A model generated the notes under the pieces. It was not told the DNA's origin and searched no databases. It worked only from the letters and a program-made list of their open reading frames with translations. The translations under genes were made by a program, and so were the position numbers. 64,000 nt of DNA from Microbispora siamensis (GTDB taxonomy: Bacteria; Actinomycetota; Actinomycetes; Streptosporangiales; Streptosporangiaceae). The stretch is from the NCBI RefSeq assembly GCF_016863095.1, contig NZ_BOOF01000037.1, positions 57,544-121,543 on the forward strand, read 5' to 3'. Positions 33,749 to 42,305 of the stretch are shown here, in pieces. Numbering within the stretch: the first letter of the stretch is position 1; each line of letters opens with the position of its first letter.

Positions 33749-34453
33749 ATGAGCACCTACAAAGGGCGTGGCATCCACGGCCAGGTCGTCGAGACCATCG
33801 GCCGCCGCCTCGTCACCGGGCAGTTCGCCGAGAACGGGCGCATCGACCTGGTCGAGCTGGAGGCCGAGCTGCAGGTGTCCCGCACCGTGGTGCGCGAAGC
33901 GCTGAAGGTGCTGGCCGGCAAGGGCCTGGTCGACTCGCGGCAGAAGCGAGGAACGGTGGTACGCCCCCGCAGCGAGTGGAACCTGCTCGATCCCGACGTG
34001 ATCAGCTGGGAGTTCGAGAACCGGGGCAGCGAGATGCTCGGACAGCTCGCCGAGGTGCGGCAGATGTTCGAACCGGCCGCCGCCGCGCTGGCCGCCGGCC
34101 GGCGCACCGACGCCGACCTCGCCGAACTCGAGGCGGCCCTGGAGGACATGACCGCGGCCAGGACCCCGGCCGAGGCGGCCTCCGCCGACCTGCGTTTCCA
34201 CCGCGCCGTCCTGGCCGCGACCGGCAACGAGCTCCTGGTCCGCATGGAGGTCGTCATCGAGTCCGTGCTCGCGGAACGGGACCGCATCGTCCACGACGTC
34301 GTCACCGCCGACGACCCGGTGCCGAGCCACCGCGCTCTGCTCGACGCCATCCGGGCGGGGGACGGCGAAGCCGCCAGAAGCCGCGCGCTCGCGCTCCTCG
34401 ACAAGTCCATGGCCGACGTCGACCGCGCGGCCCGCCTCCAGGGAGACCGGTGA
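33749..34453 (+). CDS. GntR/FadR-family transcriptional regulator
   Basis: A 234-residue FadR-subfamily regulator. The winged helix (about 10-75, LQVSRTVVREALKVLAGKGLVDSRQKRGTVV, shown here only as landmarks) is followed by an all-helical FCD ligand domain with metal-binding histidines (LRFHRAVLAATGN and SHRALLDAI). It sits inside the operon between the SDR and galactonate dehydratase and overlaps the latter by GTGA. By analogy with DgoR it probably represses both divergent operons until galactonate or a derivative binds. Confidence 0.9.
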   Translation: MSTYKGRGIHGQVVETIGRRLVTGQFAENGRIDLVELEAELQVSRTVVREALKVLAGKGLVDSRQKRGTVVRPRSEWNLLDPDVISWEFENRGSEMLGQLAEVRQMFEPAAAALAAGRRTDADLAELEAALEDMTAARTPAEAASADLRFHRAVLAATGNELLVRMEVVIESVLAERDRIVHDVVTADDPVPSHRALLDAIRAGDGEAARSRALALLDKSMADVDRAARLQGDR

Positions 34454-35595
34454 AGATCACCCGCATCGAAACGTTCCTGGTCCCGCCCCGGTGGCTGTTC
34501 TGCCGGGTCGAGACCGACGAGGGACACGTCGGCTGGGGCGAGCCGGTCGTCGAGGGACGGGCCCACTCGGTCAGGGCGGCGGTCGGCGAGATCGCCGAGC
34601 TGCTCGTCGGCGCCGACCCGCTGCGCATCGAGGACCACTGGCAGGTCATGACCAAGGGCGGCTTCTACCGCGGCGGGCCGGTGCTCGCCAGCGCCGTCGC
34701 CGGCCTCGACCAGGCCCTGTGGGACATCGCCGGCAAGGCGCGCGGCGTCCCCGTCCACGAACTGCTCGGCGGTCCCGTACGCGAACACGTCCGGGCGTAC
34801 GCCTGGATCGGCGGCGACGAGCCCGGCGAGATCAAGGAGGAGGCCCGGCGCCAGGTGGAGGCGGGCTTCTCCGCGGTGAAGATGAACGCCAGCGGCCGCA
34901 TGTCCCCCATCGCGGGCCCGGGCGAGATCGACGAGGTCATCGGCCGCGTCGCGGCGGCCCGCGAGGTGCTCGGCCCTGGCCGGGACGTCGCGGTCGACTT
35001 CCACGGCCGGGTGTCCTACCCGAACGCCCGGCGGCTGCTGCCGCTGCTCGAACCGCTCACGCCCCTGTTCGTCGAGGAACCGGTCGTGCCGGAGTCCATG
35101 TCCCAGGTGCGCAGCCTCGTGGAGGCGTCCAACGTCCCCATCGCGATGGGCGAGCGGCTCTACTCCCGCTGGGACTTCCTGCCGGCCTTCCAGGCGGGCG
35201 TCGCCGTGGCACAGCCGGACCTGTCCCACGCCGGCGGCATCTCGGAGGTCCGCCGCATCGCCGCCCAGGCCGAGGTGTTCGGCGCCCTGCTCGCTCCGCA
35301 CTGCCCGCTGGGACCGATCTCCCTGGCCTCCAGCCTCCAGGTGGCGTTCGCGACCCCCAACTTCCTCATCCAGGAACAGAGCATCGGCATCCACTACAAC
35401 GACGGCAACGAACTGCTGGACTACCTGGTCGATCCGTCCGTTTTCGCCTTCACCGACGGCCGGATCTCCCGGCCGACCGGGCCGGGTCTGGGCATCGTGG
35501 TCGACGAGGCCGCGGTGCGCGAGGCCGACAAGCAGGGCCATACCTGGCGCTCTCCGATCTGGCGCTACCCCGACCGCTCCTTCGCAGAATGGTGA
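34450..35595 (+). CDS. dgoD: D-galactonate dehydratase
   Basis: A 381-residue enolase-superfamily enzyme converting D-galactonate to 2-keto-3-deoxygalactonate. The specific signature is strong: VDFHGR, LFVEEPV and MGERLYSRWDF for metal and base, LAPHCPLGPISLASSLQ with the catalytic His, the QEQSIGIHYN segment and the end WRSPIWRYPDRSFAEW, all as in E. coli DgoD. It starts at GTG 34450 in a GTGA overlap with the regulator gene. Open sequence further upstream in this frame is a shadow of the SDR and regulator genes. Confidence 0.92.
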   Translation: MKITRIETFLVPPRWLFCRVETDEGHVGWGEPVVEGRAHSVRAAVGEIAELLVGADPLRIEDHWQVMTKGGFYRGGPVLASAVAGLDQALWDIAGKARGVPVHELLGGPVREHVRAYAWIGGDEPGEIKEEARRQVEAGFSAVKMNASGRMSPIAGPGEIDEVIGRVAAAREVLGPGRDVAVDFHGRVSYPNARRLLPLLEPLTPLFVEEPVVPESMSQVRSLVEASNVPIAMGERLYSRWDFLPAFQAGVAVAQPDLSHAGGISEVRRIAAQAEVFGALLAPHCPLGPISLASSLQVAFATPNFLIQEQSIGIHYNDGNELLDYLVDPSVFAFTDGRISRPTGPGLGIVVDEAAVREADKQGHTWRSPIWRYPDRSFAEW

Positions 35596-36233
35596 CCGGC
35601 GTGCAACCACACGATCTGCTCGACCTCCTCAGGACCAGGCGCCTGCTGGCCATCGTCCGCGGCGACGACCCGGCGGCGGCGCTGCGCAGCATCGACGTCC
35701 TCGCCGAAGAGGGCGTGACCCTGATGGAGGTCTCGCTCAGCGGCGCCGACGCGCTGTCGGTCATCCGGAAGGCGGCCTCCACCCTGGGCGCGGGCGTGCA
35801 CCTCGGCGCCGGGACCGTGCTGACCGCGCGGGACGCCGTCGCGGCCCGGGACGCTGGCGCGACGTTCGCCGTCACCCCCGGCCTCGGCGAGGGAGTGGAC
35901 GAGGCCCTGCGCCTCGGACTGCCCGTGCTCGCCGGGGCGATGACCCCCACCGAGGTCATCGCCGCGACCGCGCGGGGGGCCGCCGCCGTCAAGCTCTTTC
36001 CCGCCTCCGCCGGAGGGGTTTCCTACCTGCGCGCGCTGCGCGACCCGTTCCCTGCCGTGCCGTTCGTGCCGGTCGGCGGCGTCGGCCTCGACAGTGTCCA
36101 CGACTATCTGGAGGCCGGGGCCGTCGCGGTCGGCCTCGGCTCGCCGCTGCTCGGCGACGCCCCGCGCGGCGGCGACCTGGACGACCTGCGCCGCCGGGTC
36201 AGGACGGCGCTCGACCTGGTGGACGCTTCATGA
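35592..36233 (+). CDS. 2-dehydro-3-deoxy-6-phosphogalactonate (KDPGal) aldolase
   Basis: A 213-residue class I aldolase of the KDPG/KDPGal family that splits the phosphorylated keto-deoxy acid into pyruvate and glyceraldehyde 3-phosphate. Seen: LLAIVRGDD, the glutamate in LMEVSLSG, VHLGAGTVLT, FAVTPG and the Schiff-base lysine in AAAVKLFPAS. Start at GTG 35592 (GTGA overlap with dgoD) or at an ATG one codon earlier. KDPGal specificity is taken from the operon; sequence alone would also allow KDPG. Confidence 0.87.
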   Translation: MTGVQPHDLLDLLRTRRLLAIVRGDDPAAALRSIDVLAEEGVTLMEVSLSGADALSVIRKAASTLGAGVHLGAGTVLTARDAVAARDAGATFAVTPGLGEGVDEALRLGLPVLAGAMTPTEVIAATARGAAAVKLFPASAGGVSYLRALRDPFPAVPFVPVGGVGLDSVHDYLEAGAVAVGLGSPLLGDAPRGGDLDDLRRRVRTALDLVDAS

Positions 36234-37174
36234 GGGCGGACGTCCTGACGATCGGCGAGGCGATGGTGACGGTCCGCTGCGCCGGACCGCTGCGCCTCGG
36301 CGGCGACTCGCGGGTGTCCACCGCCGGTGCGGAGGCCAACGTCGCCATCGCCCTGTCCCGCCTCGGGCACACCGCCCGCTGGACCGGCGCCCTCGGGGAC
36401 GACGAGCCCGGCGAGCTGGTCCTGCGCACGCTGCGGGCCGAGGGCGTGCTGACCGACCACGTCGTGCGGCGTACGGAGGCCCCGACCGGCCTGCTGCTGC
36501 GGGACGTGGCCGCCGGGGGCCGGGCCCGGGTGCACTACTACCGCAGGGACTCGGCCGCCTCGACGCTGTCGTGGGACGAAGTGCGTCCCGCCGTCGAGGC
36601 GGGTCAGACGGGCCTGCACCTCACCGGCATCACGCCGGCGTTGGGGCCCGCGCCGCTGGAGGCCGTCGCCGCCGCCGCCGAACACGCCCGCGAGGCCGGC
36701 GCCTGGGTGAGCCTCGACGTCAACCACCGCTCCCTGCTCTGGTCACGGGAGGCGGCCGTGCGGGCGCTGCGCCCGCTGCTGCCGTACGTCACGGTGCTGA
36801 TCGCGTCCGACGACGAGCTGGATCTGGTGGCGGACGGCGACGGCGAACGCGACCGCGTTGCGGCCCTGCTGGACGCCGGTGTCGAGGAGGTCGTCGTCAA
36901 GCGCGGCGCGGCGGGCGCGAGCTACCACGACGCGCGCGCCTCGTTCGACGTCCCGGCTCGCCGGGTGCCCGTGGTGGACGTCGTCGGCGCGGGCGACGCG
37001 TTCACCGCCGGATATCTGTCCGGGCGGCTCGACGGGCTCGACGCGTACGGCCGGCTCGACCGGGCCACCCTGCTCGGCGCCGCCAGCGTGGCCTGCGCCG
37101 GGGACTGGGAGGGGCTGCCCACCCGGGCCGAGCTGCCCGCGCTGGCCCTGCCGGACGGGGAGACGCTGCGATGA
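36230..37174 (+). CDS. PfkB-family sugar kinase (probable 2-keto-3-deoxygalactonate kinase)
   Basis: A 314-residue ribokinase-fold kinase: DVLTIGEAMVT at the start, AGAEANVAIALSRLG, the substrate-binding middle, and the anion-hole motif DVVGAGDAFTAGY with the catalytic Asp. Encoded between the aldolase and the lactonase with ATGA overlaps on both sides, it should phosphorylate keto-deoxygalactonate at C6. E. coli uses the unrelated DgoK for this step, so a KdgK-like enzyme has taken its place here. Confidence 0.88.
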   Translation: MRADVLTIGEAMVTVRCAGPLRLGGDSRVSTAGAEANVAIALSRLGHTARWTGALGDDEPGELVLRTLRAEGVLTDHVVRRTEAPTGLLLRDVAAGGRARVHYYRRDSAASTLSWDEVRPAVEAGQTGLHLTGITPALGPAPLEAVAAAAEHAREAGAWVSLDVNHRSLLWSREAAVRALRPLLPYVTVLIASDDELDLVADGDGERDRVAALLDAGVEEVVVKRGAAGASYHDARASFDVPARRVPVVDVVGAGDAFTAGYLSGRLDGLDAYGRLDRATLLGAASVACAGDWEGLPTRAELPALALPDGETLR

Positions 37175-38049
37175 CATCGCCGGAGATGCTGGTCGACGCC
37201 GGTCTCGAGCTCGGCGAGGGCGCCCGCTGGCTCGGGGACCGGTGGGTCGTCGTGGACATCCTCGACGGCGCGTTGTACGAGGTCTCAGAAGGAGCCGGCG
37301 CGGCCCTGACGCCGCTGCTGCGTACGGGCGGTGAACCGCTGGGCGCGGTCGCCCCGCTCCGGGACCGCCCCGGGCACTGGCTCGCGGCCGTCGGCGAGGG
37401 CGTCGCCGTCCTCGGCCCGGACGGCACGGCCCGCTGGCTGGCCCGTCCCGAGGCGGGCAAGAGCGTGCGCTGCCGCATGAACGACGGGGTGGTCGATCCC
37501 ACCGGCCGGTTCTGGGCCGGCAGCATGGCCTACGACGGCACGCCGGGCGCGGGCAGCCTCTATCGGGTCGATCCCGACGGGACCGTGGTCACCGCCCTGA
37601 CCGGAGTGACCGTCGCCAACGGGCCCGCGTTCTCCCCGGACGGCACGCGGCTCTATCTGGCCGACAGCGCACGCGGCGTCGTCAGCGCCTATCCCCTGGA
37701 CCCGCGCACCGGAGCGCTCGGCGCCCCGGAACCGCTCATCCACCTGGACAGCGGAAGCCCGGACGGCATGACGGTGGACGACGAGGGCTTCCTCTGGACG
37801 GCGGTCTGGGGCGAGTCGCGCGTCCTGCGCGTCAGCCCGTACGGCGAGGTGGACCGGGTGGTGCACCTGCCGTGTCGGCAGCCGTCGTCCGTGGCGATCG
37901 GCGGCGAGGACGGGACACGGCTGCTGGTGACCTCCGCGCGGTACGGCCTCACCGACCCGGCCCCGGCCGACGGAGCGCTGTGGACGTGCGAGGCGGGGGT
38001 GACCGCCCCACCGGCCCGCGCCGCCGTCCTGTCCCGCTACCCGGAGTAG
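37171..38049 (+). CDS. SMP-30/gluconolactonase-family sugar lactonase
   Basis: A 292-residue six-bladed propeller lactonase. Metal-binding positions are visible: LGEGARW, RMNDGVVDPTGRFWAGSM, TVANGPAFSPDG and GSPDGMTVDDEGFLW. It would open galactono-lactone made by the dehydrogenase to galactonate for DgoD. Start ATG overlaps the kinase stop (ATGA). Last gene of the operon; its 3' end overlaps the convergent glycosidase gene by 13 bases. Confidence 0.88.
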   Translation: MTSPEMLVDAGLELGEGARWLGDRWVVVDILDGALYEVSEGAGAALTPLLRTGGEPLGAVAPLRDRPGHWLAAVGEGVAVLGPDGTARWLARPEAGKSVRCRMNDGVVDPTGRFWAGSMAYDGTPGAGSLYRVDPDGTVVTALTGVTVANGPAFSPDGTRLYLADSARGVVSAYPLDPRTGALGAPEPLIHLDSGSPDGMTVDDEGFLWTAVWGESRVLRVSPYGEVDRVVHLPCRQPSSVAIGGEDGTRLLVTSARYGLTDPAPADGALWTCEAGVTAPPARAAVLSRYPE

Positions 38050-40433
38050 ACCTCCAGCTCGCCGATCTGGGCGGCGGGCCAGCCGGTGTTGCCGGTCACG
38101 GTGATCCCCACATACCGGGCCGAGGTCGCCGGCACCGTGATCGTCACCGTGTTGCCGGATGCCGGGTCGAACGTGTAACCGCCCGGCCCGGCCAGCGTGG
38201 TGAACGACGACCCGTTCGTGCTCGCCTGCACCGACAGCGTCTGCGTACGCCTCTCCCAGGCCGTGGCGGGCGGCAGCTTCAGCACCACCCGCCCGACCGT
38301 CGCGGCGACACCCAGGTCGACCTGCACCCACTGCGGGAACGCGTTGTTCGGACTCTCCCAATAGCTGTTGGCGTCGCCGTCCACCGCGTTGCCGGAGGCG
38401 TAGTTCTGCGTGTGCCCGCTCTCCGACGTCGCCTTCCCCCGCGCGAGGTTCGTGTTCCGGTCCGCGTCGGTCGTCACGGACACGCTGTTCGAGGCGGGTG
38501 AGACGTTGCCCGCCGCGTCCCGCGCCGCGACCGTGAACGTGTACGCGGTCGCCGGGCTGAGCCCGGTCACCGTGTGCGTGGTGCCCTGCACGGTGGCCAC
38601 GACCGTGCTCCCCTGGCGCACCTCGTAGCCGGTCACTCCGGTGTCGTCGCTCGCGGCCGACCACGACAGCGAGACGCTGGTGGCGGTCTTCGCGGTCACG
38701 GTCAGGTTGCCCGGCGCGGTGGGGGCCTTCGTGTCACGGTCCCCCGCCGTGCCGTACACCTCCAGCTCGCCGATCTGGGCGGCGGGCCAGCCGGTGTTGC
38801 CGGTCACGGTGATCCGCACATACCGGGCCGAGGTCGACGGCACCGTGATCGTCACCGTGTTGCCGGACGCCGGGTCGAACGTGTAGCCGCCCGGCCCGGC
38901 CAGCGTGGTGAACGACGAGCCGTTCGTGCTCGCCTGCACCGACAACGTCTGCGTACGCCTCTCCCACGCGGCGGCGGGCGGCAGCTTCAGCACCACCCGC
39001 CCGACCGTCGCGGCGGCACCCAGGTCGACCTGCACCCACTGCGGGAACGCGTTGTTCGGACTCTCCCAATAGCTGTTCGCGTCCCCGTCCACCGCGTTGC
39101 CGGAGGCGAAGTTCTGCGTGTGCCCGCTCTCCGACGTCGCCTTCCCCCGCGCCAGGTTGGTGTCGCCGCCCCCGCCGATGACGGGCGGCGTCGGGCGTAC
39201 GGACGTGAGCGCGATCCGGCCCTTGAGCATCCGGCCGCCGTCGCCGGTGAGCCGCAGGTAGTAGTCCGACGAGCAGACCGTGCCGTCCTCGTCCAGCCCG
39301 AGGAGACCGGAGCCGACCGGGATCATCGAGGCGTTCTCGGCGGTCTTGGCGATCTGGTTGCCCTCGTTGAACTCGTCGAACATCGAGATGTAGATGCCCT
39401 GGGCCCCGGCGCGGACCATGTTGTAGAACTGCCGCCACATGAAGTCGCCGTGCGCCCGCTGCCGCGACTTCACGTCTCCCGGCAGCACGCACGGCTGGTA
39501 GTCGATGCCGTGGGCGTCGCAGTACGCCTGGTCGGGGACGTTGAGATTGGCGTAGAACCGGTCGGAGTCGGCCGCGTTGCCGATACGGCCGACCATCCAC
39601 GGCGAGAGCATGTCCAGGGCGTTGAAGACGTCGATGAACCCCGGCCGGCAGTCCTCCACACCCGTACGCCAGTAGGTGGGCACTCCGCCCATCACGTAAC
39701 AGCCCTGGGCCTTGAACCAGTTGACCACGTCGAGGCAGGCCGCCGGGTCGGACGGGTGCTTGTCCTCGTTGAACCCGAAGCCCCAGATGCCCACGACCGG
39801 CTTGCCGTTCTGGCGCGCGTACGCCGAGGAGGCCGTCAGGGCCGACATCTTGGTCGTCCAGTCGGTCTTGATCTCGGGGTGGAAGTTCGTCCAGCCGGAC
39901 ACGTCGTACATGATGTAGAACTTGCGTCCGTACGTCTCAGCGGCGCTGCGCACCTTGGCGGCCATCGCGTCGCGCGTGGCGCCCTCGCCGCCATTCGGGT
40001 TGAAGCGCTGCAGGGCGGCCGTGTCGATCTCGTTGTCCCGCATCCAGCGGAAGTGGGTGTCCACCGTCTGCTGGTCGTAGGAGGAGAACAGCGTGGCGGG
40101 CTGCCCGTTGCCGAGGTTGCCGTACGCGGTCGGGTAGGCGTGGGTGAACTCCCGCATGTCGGGCCAGGCCACGATGGCGGTGTTGCCGGGGGAGGGCGCC
40201 TGGGACCAGTTCTGGCTCCAGTGCCACCAGCCGTTGATCGGGGCTCCGTCGCCGGGGCAGGCGAACCAGCCCTGGTAGCCGACAGTGATCTTGCCCACCA
40301 CGTCGCCCGGGCCGCTCGCCGCGCTCGCGGCGGCGGTCAGCGCGGACACCAGCTGACTGGACGACACCGCGGCCAACGCGGATCCGGAGACGACGGACGT
40401 GATGAACGTACGGCGTGAGAACGGCACGTGCAC
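38037..40433 (-). CDS. Tat-exported GH99/GH71-like glycoside hydrolase with two CBM32-type domains and FN3
   Basis: A 798-residue secreted enzyme. It starts with a Tat signal (SRRTFITS, then a hydrophobic stretch ending AASAASG). The catalytic region (about 45-400) resembles the GH71/GH99-like group: KITVGYQGWFACPGDG, YIMYDVSGW, GIYISMFDEFNEGNQI. Then come a discoidin-like carbohydrate-binding domain, a fibronectin type III domain (TAPGNLTVTAKTATSVSLSW) and a second copy of the same binding domain, nearly identical at the DNA level. It ends on top of the convergent lactonase gene. Probably releases sugars for the adjacent importer; substrate unknown. Confidence 0.82.
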   Translation of the reverse strand: MHVPFSRRTFITSVVSGSALAAVSSSQLVSALTAAASAASGPGDVVGKITVGYQGWFACPGDGAPINGWWHWSQNWSQAPSPGNTAIVAWPDMREFTHAYPTAYGNLGNGQPATLFSSYDQQTVDTHFRWMRDNEIDTAALQRFNPNGGEGATRDAMAAKVRSAAETYGRKFYIMYDVSGWTNFHPEIKTDWTTKMSALTASSAYARQNGKPVVGIWGFGFNEDKHPSDPAACLDVVNWFKAQGCYVMGGVPTYWRTGVEDCRPGFIDVFNALDMLSPWMVGRIGNAADSDRFYANLNVPDQAYCDAHGIDYQPCVLPGDVKSRQRAHGDFMWRQFYNMVRAGAQGIYISMFDEFNEGNQIAKTAENASMIPVGSGLLGLDEDGTVCSSDYYLRLTGDGGRMLKGRIALTSVRPTPPVIGGGGDTNLARGKATSESGHTQNFASGNAVDGDANSYWESPNNAFPQWVQVDLGAAATVGRVVLKLPPAAAWERRTQTLSVQASTNGSSFTTLAGPGGYTFDPASGNTVTITVPSTSARYVRITVTGNTGWPAAQIGELEVYGTAGDRDTKAPTAPGNLTVTAKTATSVSLSWSAASDDTGVTGYEVRQGSTVVATVQGTTHTVTGLSPATAYTFTVAARDAAGNVSPASNSVSVTTDADRNTNLARGKATSESGHTQNYASGNAVDGDANSYWESPNNAFPQWVQVDLGVAATVGRVVLKLPPATAWERRTQTLSVQASTNGSSFTTLAGPGGYTFDPASGNTVTITVPATSARYVGITVTGNTGWPAAQIGELEVYSG
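38051..38452. repeat. Near-identical repeat coding a carbohydrate-binding domain, copy 1
   Basis: About 400 bases repeated with only scattered differences at 38759-39160 (offset 708). Codes the C-terminal discoidin-like domain of the glycosidase. Confidence 0.85.
38759..39160. repeat. Near-identical repeat coding a carbohydrate-binding domain, copy 2
   Basis: Second copy of the repeat at 38051-38452, encoding the inner binding domain. The two flank the FN3-coding segment in direct orientation. Confidence 0.85.
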
Positions 40434-40714
40434 TCCTCATGCTGGGCTCATGCTGGGCAGCGTTCGCTGACCGCGCCGTCCTTCCGGAGAGCTCCGGGGA
40501 CGCCAGGAGGCACGGAGCGGCCCGGGCCGTTTCCGCCCGGCGGACCGCTTGCCGTAATGGTTACCGCGTCCGACTTCTTCGTGCAATAGGCCAAATTTTT
40601 GCGACCATTTGCGCCGAAGCTTGCAGGTGTCTTGCCCTCGGCAGCGTCCCGTGAACTCGTTTCCCGACTCGTGTGAAAGACGGGCGACACTACTTCCTTG
40701 GGAAGGCCCCCCAC

Positions 40715-41293
40715 ATGCCGCTCAGTACGACCCTGTCGGACGCCGCCCTGATCGAACGGTCGTGGCGAGATCCCGAGGATTTCGCCTTGCTGTTCGACAG
40801 GCACGCGGGACACATCCACCGTTATGTGGCCCGCCGGCTCGGCGACGACACGGCCGACGACGTCGTCTCCGAGACATTCCTCGCCGCGTTCAGGCAGCGC
40901 CGCGACTACGACACCGCCCGTCCTGAGGCCCTCCCCTGGTTGTACGGCATCGCGACCAACTTCATCCGCCGGCATCAGCGCGCCGAGACCCACCGCTACA
41001 AGGCGTACGCGAAAGTGGGCGTGCTTCCCGACGCCGACGACGCCGCGGATCAAGCTCTTGAGCGGGCGAGCGCGCATGCCGTACGCCGGCCTCTCGCCCG
41101 GGCGCTCGCCTCGCTGAAGGCCCGCGACCGTGACGTCCTCTTACTCGTGGCCTGGGCCGGCCTCACCTACGAGGAGGTCGCCAACGCCCTGTCCATCCCG
41201 ATCGGAACAGTCCGTTCCCGCCTCAACCGCGCGCGGGCCATCGTCCGCGACGCCCTCGGCAGCACCGACCCCACAACGGAGCAGACCTCATGA
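40715..41293 (+). CDS. ECF-type RNA polymerase sigma factor (second copy)
   Basis: A 192-residue ECF sigma factor, clearly related to the one at 20196. Region 2 is FALLFDRHAGHIHRYVARRLG with DDVVSETFLAAF. Region 4 is KARDRDVLLLVAWAGLTYEEVA, with recognition helix PIGTVRSRLNRARAIV. The ATG at 40715 has GGGAAGG upstream. It overlaps the following CU044_5270 gene by ATGA, the standard pairing of this sigma group. The 281-base upstream gap holds no gene; it contains ACTCGT motifs (40655, 40667) that recur before the first sigma gene. Confidence 0.92.
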   Translation: MPLSTTLSDAALIERSWRDPEDFALLFDRHAGHIHRYVARRLGDDTADDVVSETFLAAFRQRRDYDTARPEALPWLYGIATNFIRRHQRAETHRYKAYAKVGVLPDADDAADQALERASAHAVRRPLARALASLKARDRDVLLLVAWAGLTYEEVANALSIPIGTVRSRLNRARAIVRDALGSTDPTTEQTS

Positions 41294-42225
41294 ACGAGCT
41301 GACCGATCTGACCGAACTCCGCGACCTGTTCGCCGACAAGCCGCACCCCACGGCGGACCGCCTCGCCCCCGCCCGTACCGCCCTCCTGGCCCAAGCCCGC
41401 ACGGAGCGACAGCCCCGGGCCCGGGCGGCCGGCCTGCGGCGCCTGATGCTGGCGGGCGGCCTGGTCGCGGCGATGGCCGGAGGAGCGATCCTCGTCCAGA
41501 CGCTCACCCCCTCCGCGCCCGCGAGCGCCGCCGAGGTCCTGAGGCTGGCGGCCGAGGCCGCGACCGCCACCTCGTGGCCGGAGCCCCGGGACGACCAGTA
41601 CTTCCACTACGAGCTGATCGCGTATTCGCGCGCCGAGAACGGGGTGCCCACCGTCGTTCCGCGCCACATCACGGGCGAGATCTGGGCATCCGTCGACGGC
41701 TCCCGCCCCGGGCTCCTCTGGCACAAGCCGGCGAAGTCCGTCCCCCGGGGCAACGAGTACAAGGAACTCCTGACCCGGTGCCCCTGGCGGCCCGGCCTCG
41801 CCTACGCCGACCTCCGCAGGTGGCCGACCGACCAGGAGCAGCTCCGGCGCAAGCTGGCCGAACGCGGTAACGAGTCGGTCGGCGGCAAGGACGCCGCGAC
41901 CCAGATCTGGTACGGCGCCGTCAGCGTCCTCGGCGCCCCGGTGCCGCCCACGCTGCAGGCGGCCATCTTCGAGATCACCGCGACCCTGCCGGGCATCGAG
42001 ATGGAAGAACTGAAGGACGCCACCGGCAAATCGGGCATCGCCGTGACCTGGGTAGACCACCGGGGCCGCGAATCGCTCATCTTCGACAAGACCTCCTATG
42101 TCTTCCTCGGAGGCCAGGAACTCGCGCCGGGGCGAGGGCGTGAACTCTGGTCCATGACCCGTCCGCGGATCACCGACGTACTTCCGGCCTGGTCCACGTC
42201 CGTGAAGCGGAGAAGCTGCGACTGA
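41290..42225 (+). CDS. CU044_5270-type membrane protein (putative anti-sigma partner)
   Basis: A 311-residue protein translationally coupled to the sigma gene. The cytoplasmic start (LTDLTELRDLFADKPHP, then RLAPARTALLAQA) is the family's signature and probable sigma-contact region. One transmembrane helix (about 50-68, LMLAGGLVAAMAGGAILV) precedes an extracytoplasmic domain with ASAAEVLRLAAEAA. Members are thought to act as anti-sigma factors, though direct evidence is limited. Confidence 0.85.
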   Translation: MNELTDLTELRDLFADKPHPTADRLAPARTALLAQARTERQPRARAAGLRRLMLAGGLVAAMAGGAILVQTLTPSAPASAAEVLRLAAEAATATSWPEPRDDQYFHYELIAYSRAENGVPTVVPRHITGEIWASVDGSRPGLLWHKPAKSVPRGNEYKELLTRCPWRPGLAYADLRRWPTDQEQLRRKLAERGNESVGGKDAATQIWYGAVSVLGAPVPPTLQAAIFEITATLPGIEMEELKDATGKSGIAVTWVDHRGRESLIFDKTSYVFLGGQELAPGRGRELWSMTRPRITDVLPAWSTSVKRRSCD

Positions 42226-42305
42226 GCCTGCGCTCACCGGACGACGGGCACCGTCCTGCCGGCCGCCCTGTACGGCTGAACTCGTCGCCGTCGCCCGGAC
42301 CTGTG

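Noticed and set aside
32821..34449. An apparent long N-terminal extension of galactonate dehydratase
   Set aside because: This part is Arg/Gly-rich and overlaps the SDR and GntR genes in other frames. The real start is the GTG at 34450, coupled to the GntR stop.
38051..39160. Insertion sequence or mobile repeat at the duplicated segments
   Set aside because: The repeats are in-frame protein domains inside one gene, with no transposase or terminal inverted repeats.
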